Assembly: GCA_032173965.1 (NCBI GenBank)
Contig: CM063289.1
Span: forward strand, 29,409,690-29,473,689
Length of the DNA: 64,000 nucleotides
Source of the DNA: Sitta carolinensis
Taxonomy: Eukaryota; Chordata; Aves; Passeriformes; Sittidae
Reading direction: 5' to 3'
The notes below the pieces were generated by a model that saw nothing but the letters and a program-made list of their open reading frames with translations, had not been told where the DNA came from and made no database searches. Positions 23,860-34,325 of this stretch are shown in pieces; the first letter of the stretch is position 1, and every line of letters begins with the position of its first letter. The translations under genes were made by a program, and so were the position numbers.

Positions 23860-24080
23860 AGCCATAGGAGAAGGAGGAGTGGCTTGAAGCTGAAAGGGAG
23901 CAGGTTTAGATGGGAAATTTGGAGGACACTGTGGGGCTGTGGCTGCCCCTGCATCCCTGGCAGTGCCCAAGGCCAGGCTGCACAGGGTTTGGAGCAGCCT
24001 GGGACAGTGGAGGGGTCCCTGCCATGGCAGGGCTGTGCTGGGCTGATCTTTGGGGTCCTTCCACCCCAAAGCAGTTTGGG
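23860..24080 (+). mobile_element. CR1 LINE 3'-end fragment
   Basis: CR1-order motifs: GCTTGAAGCTGAAAGGGAGC, AGGTTTAGATGGGAAAT, GGCTGTGGCTGCCCCTGCAT, CCCTGGCAGTGCCCAAGGCC, GGTTTGGAGCAGCCTGGGAC, GTCCCTGCCATGGCAGGGC and CTTCCACCCCAAAGCAGTTT. The terminal ATTCTATG-type tail is reduced to GGGATTC. Confidence 0.82.
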
Positions 24081-25189
24081 ATTCTCTGCTCCTGGCAGGT
24101 GTGGCTGGCTGAAGCTCACACCTGCTAACGGTGTGCGTGCCAGAGCCCAGCAGTTCTGCAAACATCCACTCCTCCTGTGGCCCACCGGGAGCTGGGCTGG
24201 AGTTTTGCTGCTGCTGGGGAGGACAGGTCATTTTAATCCTGGAAAGAGATTCACAGCCTGCTCGGGAGCCTTTTTGGGACCCTTGCTCAGAAATGAAGTT
24301 AGAGTCAGTGTCAGCATCGGGGCCCTAAGTCTAAAAATATATTTAAAATATGGAAACCTTGCTATAGCAAGGCTGTGGTTTGCAAAGCTGGCCCACAGCC
24401 ACACCCACGCTGGGGAGGATTCTCTCCTCTGCCTTTGCTTTGATGGTGTAGAAAGAAAAAAAGAGTTGGGGTTTTTTTTAATTACTTTTTAAAAACGTAT
24501 TTTTCCTTTTGGTGGACAGAAGATGAGTGCCTTTCTCACAGAGCTGGCAGGAGTCTATACCTACCATAGTTATTGAAAATCTCAGGAGGTGCTGAGCCCT
24601 TGTGGGCAGAGGAAAGGGGGGCAAAAGATGGAAAAAGAGAATAAAGTGTCCGTGCACTGCCTTGGCGTTGATAGGAGCAGGAGGGCAGCTCCCCAGTTCA
24701 TCCCGAGCAAGAGCTGATCTGGTATATTTCTATTATTTATTTATTCGTTTATTTATTTATTTATTAACTTTCTGTAGCCAACGCAGAGCAGTGATTCCAG
24801 CGTTTGGAGCAGGAGCACTGCCAGGGCTCGAATCCTCTTTTCCACGTGTTCCTGACCAGCGTGCAGTGCCCGAGTGTCACCAATGAAAGAACCGAAAACC
24901 TTAAAGCACCCGAAACAAATCCCCGAGCGTGCAGCACTCCCCGCTGCTCATTGCAGATCCCAGTTTTCCCAGTGGGAGCCTTCAGGATGAGCTCGTGTTG
25001 TCGGAGGCCCGCTCGCTAATCCCTTGGCCGAGCGCGGGCACATGAGCGGTGCGGGTGTGATGATGGCCCCGGGGCCGAGAGCACAGAAAGGAGCCTTGTG
25101 TGCTGTGCCTGCATCCCGGGGCAGTGCCTGCCCAGCTCCCCGAGGCTGCCCTTAGTTCTTATTTGCATTCAGTATTTGATCAATTGCTC
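24081..25189 (+). other. Intron 1 spacer with TTTA microsatellite near 24733-24768
   Basis: No gene. The microsatellite is (ATTT)n. Bases 24840-25160 are CpG-richer than their surroundings, but no function can be assigned. Confidence 0.5.
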
Positions 25190-25870
25190 AGTATTTTCAT
25201 TTATTATTTTCATTTATTTTCACTTATTATTTTCATTAATTATTTTCATTAATTATTTTCATTAATTATTTTCATGTGGTTTAATTTCTTATTTCTTATT
25301 TTAGTTATTTGTTATTTATTATATATTTATTATTATTTTCATTAATTAATTTCATTAATTATTTTCACGTATTTTCATTTCTTATTTTATTTCTTATTTT
25401 ATGTCTTATTTTAGTTATTTGTTATTATTATTATTTATTTTTATTAATTATTTTCATTTCTTATTTTCATTAATTATTTTCATTTATTTTCACTAATTAT
25501 TTTCATGTATTTTCATTTCTTATTTTATTTCTTATTTTAGTTATTTGTTATTTATTATTATTATTTATTTATTATTTATTTTAATTAATTAATTTCATTA
25601 ATTATTTTCATTATTTTCATTTATTATTTTCACGTATTTTCATTTCTTATTTTATTTCTTATTTTATTTCTTATTTTAGTTATTTGTTATTTATTATTGT
25701 TATTTATTTATTATTTCTTATTTTCATTTCTTATTTTCATTTCTTATTTTAATTTCTTATTTCTTATTTTATTTATTATTTTAGTTATTTGTTATTTATT
25801 ATTATTTATTTATTATTAATTTATTATTTTCATTTATTATTTTTGTTTATTACTTTTATTACTTTATCCC
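25190..25870. repeat. AT-rich minisatellite block of about 680 bp
   Basis: The block is built almost wholly of 10-16 bp words such as TTTTCATTAATTA, TTTCTTATTTTA and TTAGTTATTTGTTATTTATTA, in a shifting order. It contains almost no G. Larger units of about 150 bp, ending in a TTATTTGTTATTTATTATTA block, recur four times (about 25305, 25415, 25540, 25680 and again near 25785). Confidence 0.9.
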
Positions 25871-26053
25871 AACCCCTAAATTTCTCACCCTGTGATATAA
25901 CACACTTCTATTCAACTGCACACTCTCAATCTCAGTGCTGTCACTCAGTTTTTTCCATGCTTTTAGGTTAATGCAGTGGATTTTTGATATATTTTTTTAA
26001 TTATATTTTTATTACTGTATCCCAACCCCTAAATCTCTCACCCTGTGATAGCT
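25866..26053. repeat. Direct repeat adjoining the AT-rich block
   Basis: ATCCCAACCCCTAAATTTCT plus CACCCTGTGATA at 25866 recurs at 26019 with one change. The copies are 153 bp apart, and the upstream T-rich stretch is partly shared too. Confidence 0.8.
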
Positions 26054-28099
26054 CCCTGGTTCATGAACTTACCCATTTTTATTTATTTATTTTCTTTTTA
26101 GTTTTCAGTGCTGTCCTTAGCTCATTAGCTAGAATCTTCTCTATAATTATCTATAATTTTCTATCCCACTTGCTCAGTGAAATATTTAGAGAAACAAATA
26201 CTCTGTAGTAGTACTGTGAGCTGGGCTTCTAATTTTAAATTCTTCATTAATTTCACTGCAGATTTGCTGCAAGTTTTGTGTTCTGCACAAGCGACCTTCA
26301 TTTTTTTAACAGAGTGTTGAACATTGAATTGAAATCAGTTTCTGCTTTGTCAGATGAAGGTTTCTCATGAAAAATAATATATAAAAATAATTTTATGATA
26401 ATTAATATAATTTTCCTTTTCACACAGCTCCTTCTTTGCAAGCTGGGATAACAAATACTATTTTTTTAAAATCAGCAAAAAACCTTTCTATTATTGTTAC
26501 TGCTATTTTATTTTTGGTGACTGAAAAACTGCAACAGGAAATGACCCCAGCCACAGTTTCCATGACACCCTCTCCCTTGAATCCAGTTTTCAAGGAGATG
26601 AAAGGCCCAAGCAGCCTTTTGATAGTGAGCAGCTAATTGGGTGCCTGATAGAGGCAGGTTTTTCTCTGGGAAAAAAAAATAAAGGAGCCAAGAAGTGGAA
26701 CAGCTGTGTTTTGGTACATGTGTGTAATCCCAGATAAAACTCTCCAAGGACAAGGAAATACAGTAATACCTCACTGAAAGGAAAATTAAGAATCTTTGAA
26801 AACTTAAATGTGTTTGGGTTTTTGTTTTTTTTTTTTGGGGGGGAGCTCATATTTAAAATCAAAATCTGCTGGAAGGAATGTGGTGATAAATTATGGAGTT
26901 GTAAAAATGGAGCAGAACTTGTTCTGTGAGATGTGGTGCTGGGGTTTGGTTCTGTCTGGGCAAGAAAATGGCAGTTTGGTCTTTCTGTAGTGTTTTTCCT
27001 TTGCTCAGTCCATTTTTATCCCCAAAAAGGAGAGCTTGGAGGCTGTTTGCAGCTCACATGAGCTGCAGGTCATGGGCTCCTCAACCTGACCACGGCTGGG
27101 GCTCCTCCTCCACCACCCTGTGCTGAAAATGCCCCTGTGAGGAAGGAGGTAGAAATTGAGGAGAAGGCAGAAATTCATCTTTTTGGTGGAGAAATTGAAA
27201 TCTGAGCAGCCTCTTCTGGTGGCTGTTAACATCCAGGTAACCTCTGTGATGAGTAGCAATCATCCAAGGCCTGGCAAAGGGGGTCAATCTTTAAAACAGA
27301 GGGGAATAAAACCCCAGATTATTCTGAGTTGGAAGGATCATGGAGTCCAGCTCTTAAATGAGTGGCTCAGGCAGGGATCAAACACTGGTGTAGCATGAGG
27401 ACTTTTTTTTGAGAAATGGTTTGAGTCTCAGGACTGTCTTTGATTCTTGATTATTGTAAATGCTTATTTTGGTATTGGCTTTCTGCAAATGTTGGAATGA
27501 ATGTTACAAGTATGATTTTTTTTCTGTAGTTTTTAATGTGTTTTAACTACCTAAATAGGTGTATAATGGGGTTTTTTCTGCAGTAGTTTTTTGGAATTTA
27601 GGTGTAGTGTGTTTCAGCTGCCTGAATAGATAAAATAACTTCCAGGAGGGACCCAAGTGACTCTGAGCATTCACTGCCTGTGAAAAAGAGACCCAAGCCC
27701 AAATCAAAAGGTGATAAAAACCGAATAAAAGTGGAATTGCGTTTGACAGAGCCAAGGAGTGCCCATGCAGAGCAGTTCCTGGAAAAGGGAATGTGCACAA
27801 ATCCCAGCATGAAGAACAGGATCCAAAGGGGGGTTCCAAGACACCGGGGGGCTCTTGGCAGCACACCACATTAACCTTTGCTTTATTTTATTTCTCTTAT
27901 TGTCTCTATTAACCATTTTGAAATTTTACCAGGAAAGTGAACCTCGTTTGTCACAATTTGAGGGAGAAATCCTGATGGAATCCTGTGAGTTGACTTGTGG
28001 AAGGAGCTGAGGGTGCAGTTTCTGAGGCAGGTGCTGGTGTGTGCAGCACTTGGGGGATCACAGAGCTCTCCTGATGTGTTTCTTGTCACTCTCTGTGGG
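26054..28099 (+). other. CACHD1 intron 1 segment; possible short antisense CR1 piece near 27285-27390
   Basis: No gene found. Bases 27315-27390 (TTCTGAGTTGGAAGGATCAT and TGGAGTCCAGCTCTTAAATG) loosely match the antisense 3' end of CR1. The rest is unique AT-rich sequence with homopolymer runs. Confidence 0.4.
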
Positions 28100-28500
28100 T
28101 TTCCTGTGGGTTTTTTGATCTCTCACAGAAGGGTTTGACACCTCATGTTTTACATGCGGGGATTTCTTCTTGAAACAGAGAAATGGGACTGCTGAGTTTT
28201 GTGGACAAGTGCAGTTTATTTTATCTTCTCCAGAGGCAGAGAGAGGATGGGTCTCTCACAGTGTGGCCAAGAAGTCCCCAGATTTCTGCTGATCAGATTA
28301 TTTAAGGCTTTGTGGGCCAGTAGAATTCTGCCAATTAGATATTTATGTTATTAAACCAATAGTGAGCTAATTGGTGTTATTACAGTGGGAACTTTCTCAA
28401 CCCCTAAACCTTGCAGCATTCCATCCTAAAACCTCTTGGTGACCTCTGGAACCACTTTTACTTTGTCCATGACTTTTAGGTTCTAAACCCAAACTTTCCT
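28100..28500 (-). mobile_element. Solo-LTR-like element, - orientation
   Basis: This is the reverse complement of the element at 20797-21181. Shared words on the reverse strand include CACCAAGAGGTTTTAGG, GGTTTAGGGGTT, CCCACTGTAATAACACCAAT, GGCCACACTGTGAGAGA and the AATAAA-containing AAAATAAACTG. The two copies differ by scattered substitutions and lie about 7.3 kb apart in opposite orientation within intron 1. Confidence 0.65.
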
Positions 28501-28893
28501 CTACTCAAGCTGCCTCTGCTTTAAGCTGTAAATCAACATTCTTACTTCTAGCACCTAAACTTGGGAGCCTCTCCCAAGGTTTCAGGTCAAACCCTGTCTC
28601 TAATTCTAAGTTTTGACTCACAGTCCTGATATTCTGAGATTTCTCAGCACTGGATTCCAGCAGGTTACCTTGGTTTTCCTGGGAAGTTTTGAGTACCCTG
28701 TCAGGAATGTTGTAGGAACAGGCTGAGATGGGGACCTTGTGTGCTCTCCACGTCCCTGTTGGTCCTGGAAGTGTTTCCAGCTCATCACTGCTATTTCCAA
28801 ATGTTGTTTTCTCCTCCAGAAGTTTCCATGCAGAATATTTCATCTTTTTACTTCAAACTAAGTGAAATAATCTGGGTTTTATCTCCTGAATAA

Positions 28894-28980
28894 TGGCTTG
28901 GTCTGGTGGGAGCTGTCCCTGCCCATGCATGGACGAGCTTCAAGGTCTCTTCCACCCCAAACCAGTCTGGGATTCCATGA
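28894..28980 (+). mobile_element. Short CR1 LINE 3'-terminal fragment
   Basis: GAGCTGTCCCTGCCCATGCA, CTTCAAGGTCTCTTCCACCC and AACCAGTCTGGGATTCCATG follow in CR1 order. Only the last 90 bp or so are present. Confidence 0.7.
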
Positions 28981-31900
28981 ATATCAAAGAAAGCATCTTA
29001 TTTTTAATTCAGGGATGTAAAATGTATGTAGAATTCATCTTTTAGGTGGCACAGCAGCTGATTAAGAGTGGGGTTTGTATTAAATGCAGCTTTGGGTTTT
29101 TTTTTTGAACCAATATCTCAGTTTTCAGCTGAATCTTGCAGGTTGGGTGGTGTTGGTTTGTGTGGGTTTGGTTTGGTCTTTCAGGAAGGTTTTAGTGCTT
29201 GATCAGGATATGCCAGCCTCTAAAAACAAAACTAATTCTGCAGCTTGTAAACTTCAAATGGCATTTAAGTGCCATTCTGCAACTGTAGAAACCACTTGTC
29301 TCATTCTGTCCTCTCTCTCCACAAGGAACACATCAAAATTAATTCAGTTTCATTTACACTTTCTGTATTCTTTAGCTTCATGTGGGAGTCTCCTGCTCCT
29401 TTTTGATTATTTCAATGAGAGGATCCAATCACTCTTCTAGAAATAGTAGCTTGTGGTTAATAATAGTGGAAATTGGATGCAAATACGTGAAAAAATATCC
29501 AATTAACAGAAGCAATTAGAGATTGATTTATCAATCAGAATGCACTCCCAAACTGTCCTCAAGCCCAGTAATGATCATTTATTAATCCTGATTTGGTTCT
29601 GGGGGAGGATTTGGTTGGCATTCCCATTTTTCAGGTTGGTGCAGGGCTTACCTGCTCCTAGCTCTGATCCCGTGGAGCAGAGGGAACCCAAAGACACCGG
29701 GAGGCCTTGGCTGGGTGGGTAATTTCTGTTCCCATGAGATAATGCTCAGGAATGGTTTGGGGAGGAGAGTGGGAGCACATGGAGGAGGGAGTCTGGCACA
29801 GGGGAATCAGGGCCAGGAAATGTGGAAAAGTGGGAATTGGTGGGAGTGCTTAATTGGGATTTAGTGATGCTGTTACAGTGGGCACGTTGTCATTTTTACT
29901 TTCAATTTTGCCTAAGTTCTTACCACTAGTGGCTTCCTATTGCCACTTATTCTTCATTTATTTATTTCTTATTGCCACTTCTTCATTTATTTGCAGGTGA
30001 GAAACTGCAAATTGTTTGGTTTGTGGAAGAATGAGGGCTGTTAAAATTATGTTGAATATTTTAGTTTTAGTAAAAGTTTGGTTAGACTTGCAGTTTTGTA
30101 AGTAGGGCTATTATTTGTTTTGATTTTTTTGAGGTATTCTTAGAGAAATAAATGTAAAAAATGTTGATAGTTATGATTTTGTTGGTTTTTTTGCATGTAG
30201 GGAAGTATAAATTGTTTTTGAAAAAGTGTTTAGCACATCCCCTGATGTATAACCCTGATTTAATGTGTTATGAGACCTCGCCTTGCACGGCTCTGAGAGT
30301 TTTCATCACTTTGTCTTCCTAAGAAATTCAATATTCTTACAATTCATTCTGCCCCTGAAATTCACACCCTTCCTTTATTTTCATCCTCTGTGTTTGAGGA
30401 TGGACATCACTGTTTGGAATGTTTTGAACTTTAATATTTGCTGATGCTTTTGATGTTGTAGCCTTGTGTTTGTGTCCTTGTTAGGAGTGAAAAACCAGAA
30501 TAAAAGTGCAGCTGGGGAGGTGAGACAGGAGTTTTGAGCTGTTTCAATGTCTGCCAGTTCCCAAAAAACTGCATTGTGAGAACACACCTGGAATCTGGAA
30601 ATTAAAACACACATTCCACGTGTATTAAGTTAATTCCTGGATATCAGCAATTTATTCAAGTTGAAATTTAATCATTAATTTGCGAAGATAAATTATCGCT
30701 ATCAGCGTAATGAAAATTTTTCAGCCCATTAAGTTTTTTTTTCCCCCCTCCACTTCCTGACAGTCAAATCCAATGCAGGAATAACTGTGAGACAACAGGA
30801 ATATTCATTCCCTGAGTAGCATTAATCTACTTCCACTCCCCATTCAAAGCAGTGTTAATGCCTTTATTTCTCCTTGGAGCCTGAACTCGCTAATCCCGAG
30901 CCCAAAGTGGATTATGGTGTCGTTCCTGCCTGTTCAGACAGATGTGCAACACACAGATAATTGCACAGAAAGGCAAAAGAAAGGGAATTTCTGTAGCTGC
31001 TGAGCTGGAGGTGGTCTCTATCCAGCCTTAAATCCTTAATTCAATTTCAGGTTTGCCACTCAGTCCTGTTGGCCTCGCGCTCCGGACGATCTCTAATTGG
31101 AAACCTGCTTGGCCTGATGCAGATTTGATGTGCATTGAAGCATCCTCGAGAATGAAATAGGAATGGATGGTAGGCAGGGTTGAAATACTGCAAAACATCT
31201 CATTTCAAGTGCAAATATCTGCCTAGGGATTCTTGATTAACTTTAATGAAGATGACACTACCCGTGATCAGCACGAGTGCTTCTCAAATAAAGGAGTTCA
31301 TAGAAGGAAATCACAGCAGAGATTTGTTGGGAGAAAACGAGCAGCCTTTTCTCCAGAGATTCCAAAATATTTTATTTAGACAAAGTTAAACATGACTGGA
31401 GATGAAAAAAGAGGTCAAGTCATTCTCTCCTGTTTGGAAAAAGAAAATTGATTTGTGTTCATTTACCAGGAGCGGTGGATTTGCTTCGTAGTTCGTAAAT
31501 GTTTTGTGAAAAAGCAGCTTGTGATAATATTTATAGAGGCAATGAAAAATAATAATTGCCTCTGTCACTGCTTGAATTTTAACAGTGTGTGCACACTTGA
31601 GGCCTTTTTGATCTTTTTAATAGGTACAACCCAACTGGCAGTGACATCACGTCAGGAAAGGAATTAATGCTACCACTGTCAGCTTCCTGGATGGGGTTTT
31701 TTCTGAAAAGCTGCTTCCCTCCACTTTAAATCCCTTTTTTGCAGTAGAAATCTGCTCCCACATTCTCTTGTCTGCCCTGTCCTCGTGATGTTGGGCTCTG
31801 TTGGCCAAAAATTCCAAGTCTGTGTGGATGGGCAGGGGCCCAGGACTGTGCTTACAGGTTTGTAGCAAGATCTGGTGTGATTTAGGTTGCAGAACTTGAA

Positions 31901-32412
31901 TCTGATACCAATTTGAGATATTAATTCCATCCTCCACAGCTGGGATTGTGCAGTTCTCCTTCCATGTCTCTTCCTGGACTTGGAAGTTTGCATTGGGGAG
32001 GTAAAAACAACTCAGAACAGAGGAAAAAACAATCTTCCAAAAGAACCCAGGCTCCTTCTAAACATCCTGAAAGCTCGTTTCTTTTTGCTCTTTTTCTTCT
32101 TCCTCTGCAGCTTCTTTGCATTGTGATTTTTGTGATTTCTCTCCCATGTTTTCCTCTGTCTTTGGTCAGTAAAACTGACCTTATAAACAACCTCAAATGG
32201 GCAATTTTTCCAAGCAGAGCTGAAGCTGCAAGTAGTGGATTTTTCCTTTGAAAACCTGAGGATAACCAGTGAAATCTGGGATAACCCAGCAGAACTCCCC
32301 TCCTGCAGTGACTCCAAGGATTTGTGGCTTGAATTTGTTGGGAATCTGGAGCCAAGAGCATCCCTGGTATTGAAATATCTGCAGAAAGCTCCTCCCTTGG
32401 CTAAGAATGAGA
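28981..32412 (+). other. CACHD1 intron 1, unique segment
   Basis: No gene found. The segment 30640-31170 is noted separately as a candidate regulatory stretch. T-rich and A-rich short runs are present, but no repeat family is recognisable. Confidence 0.5.
30640..31170. promoter_or_regulatory. Candidate conserved non-coding stretch in intron 1
   Basis: Low-repeat sequence with scattered CpGs in an AT-rich setting. TAAT-core words are densely packed (ATTTAATCATTAATTTGCG, AATTATCGCTATCAGCG, CTCTAATTGGAAACC). CCTCGCGCTCCGGACGATC lies among AT-rich flanks at about 31070. This resembles vertebrate conserved enhancers, but no alignment was possible, so the call is weak. Confidence 0.27.
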
Positions 32413-32850
32413 TGCCTGAGTGGAAACTGAAAAAATCCTGCACAGTAAGCTGAGGGTTGTGTTTGCACAGGTGAAATGCTTTTAGGGAGATTTTTTGGGG
32501 GTCAGTTCTTACAAATTTCAGCTTCTAATTCGAGGCTGATTTCAGACACAGGAATCATTCAGGGTTGTTAATCACAGCTCCCCAGAAGGGCACAGGGTGA
32601 TTTTTTAAATTGGAGTGTAACTTCTGAAAGTATCTTGAGATACCTGAGTGGAAACTGAAAAAAATCCTGCACAATAACCTGAGGGGTTGTGTTTGCACAG
32701 GTGAAATCCTTTTAGGGAGATTTTTGGGGGATTTTAAAAAAAGTTTTAGCTGCTAATTTGAGGCTATTTTCAGACGCAGGAATCATTCAGGGTTGTTAAT
32801 CACAGCTCCTCAGAAGAGCACAGGGTGATTTTTAAATTGGAGCTGAGTGT
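32413..32850. repeat. Tandem duplication of about 235 bp
   Basis: TGAGTGGAAACTGAAAAAA near 32417 recurs near 32645. In both copies it is followed by GTGTTTGCACAGGTGAAAT, CTTTTAGGGAGATTTTT, GGAATCATTCAGGGTTGTTA and ATCACAGCTC. Copies differ by small indels and are about 90% alike by eye. Confidence 0.88.
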
Positions 32851-33744
32851 AACTTCTTGTGGAAGGTAAATACATTTATAATCATTGCAGCACAGCTCGT
32901 TTTTAGAAGATCATTATCTTTATTTAGGATAAACCATATTTCAGACATCCCATCTGGGACCCAGAGCCAGGACCCTGGAGCCCCCACCCTCGGTTTGTTT
33001 GGAAAACAATAAGAGGGGGCAGGAATAAAATCAAAATCCCTGCTTTGCCCAACATGTGATGATTTTTTGCTCCCAAAGGCTGGATGTAGAAATTCCTGTG
33101 GGATGGCTTTGGCAGGAGCACTGCAGAGAGCACTGAGTTCTGCTCCTCTCCCTCATTAAATCTGGAGCTTTCTCTCCCTTTTCTGGGTTGGAATCCACTC
33201 TGTGCTTGATTAACACTGGTGGTTTTGTTTGAGTTTTTGGTCGTTTTTTGGTTTTGTGTTTGTTTGTTTTTTTTACTCCCCCCTCTTTCATGTAAATGAT
33301 GTCTTGCTATTTTGCTTGCTTTTTTCCCTTTTTTAATTAGAAGAATAAATGCTTGCATTCATGCACAAATTGCTTTGAAGTGCTGTAAGAATTCAATTCA
33401 CGAGCTTCCTCCAGTCTCAGTCTTGGACTTTTTTTTTGCAAACTGATAACATCTAATGGCTCTGCTCTTTCCAGGAGATTACATTTGTTTTCTGCAGGCT
33501 GCTCTGCCTCCTCCTGTGTCCTGAGATAACGAGTTCAACACGAGGGGGAAGTTCAGCAGCAGCTCCCAGCCAGCATTCCCAAGGTTTGGGGGCTCGTGCT
33601 GGGCTACAGCTCCCTGAAAAAACGAGGGAAGGGCAGTCCTAGGGAGTGGGGGGACAGCTCAGCTCCTTGCTCCAAGCACTTTCTTCCAGGGATTACCTTC
33701 TTTGCTTTATTTCCTCAGGAATTATTTGCTGCTTTGCACCTGCC
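32851..33744 (+). other. Intron 1 spacer, no feature
   Basis: No gene or named repeat. The minus-strand open frame at 32924-33358 is low complexity in its middle (T-rich DNA read as Lys/Asn/Thr) and is not supported. Confidence 0.5.
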
Positions 33745-34325
33745 TGTTGTGGTTTGGGCTGCAGGATGCAGTTCGTTGGTGCTGTCAGTATCTTTAGGGG
33801 TTTAGCTTTTCAATTTTTCCATACATTTGTGATCCTGCAGTTCTTTAGTGTGTAACTCTAAATTCCATGTACAGTTTGAGCTGCTGCTTTCTCATTCTAG
33901 CTTTGCTATTTTTCATGTATTTGTTTGTAGTCCTGCAGTTCTTTAGTGTGTAACTCTAAATTCCATGTACAGTTTGAGCTGCTGCTTTCCCAGTTTGGTC
34001 AGACACAACAATTCCTCTCCAGGCCTGGGGCTCAGGGACCCCTCACTGCCTCAGGCCCTGAGAAATGCAAACAAAAGGGAGCTGGGGGAGCAAACTGGGG
34101 GTAAATTAATTCATTAGCTGCAGCTGTAATTGGGAGATGAACCCCAACATGCAAATGGACCAGACTGAGAAAAGTGGGAAAACCCCTGACCCGTGATCCA
34201 TTTTGGGTGTAGCTCCTAGGGGGGGTTGCCTGCCCTAATGTACCTGAAGGTCCTTCAATAAATGAATAGCTTTTTATTCTCTTAACTTTGTCAGGCCTCT
34301 CTTCTTAGGTAAGCCCCAAAAGGCA
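33745..34325 (+). mobile_element. LTR-like element with internal duplication, + orientation
   Basis: The segment starts TGTTGTGGTTTGGGCTG and ends after a late poly(A) signal (CAATAAATGAATAGC near 34257) followed by GTCAGGCCTCTCTTCTTAGG, a layout like avian LTRs. AGTTCTTTAGTGTGTAACTC plus TAAATTCCATGTACAGTTTG occurs at about 33839 and again at 33937. No internal retroviral genes are seen. Family and exact ends are uncertain. Confidence 0.45.

Noticed and set aside
23524..24231. 235-codon minus-strand open frame
   Set aside because: Half of it is antisense to a CR1 3' end and the rest is pyrimidine-rich DNA. CR1 3' ends do not encode protein in that direction.
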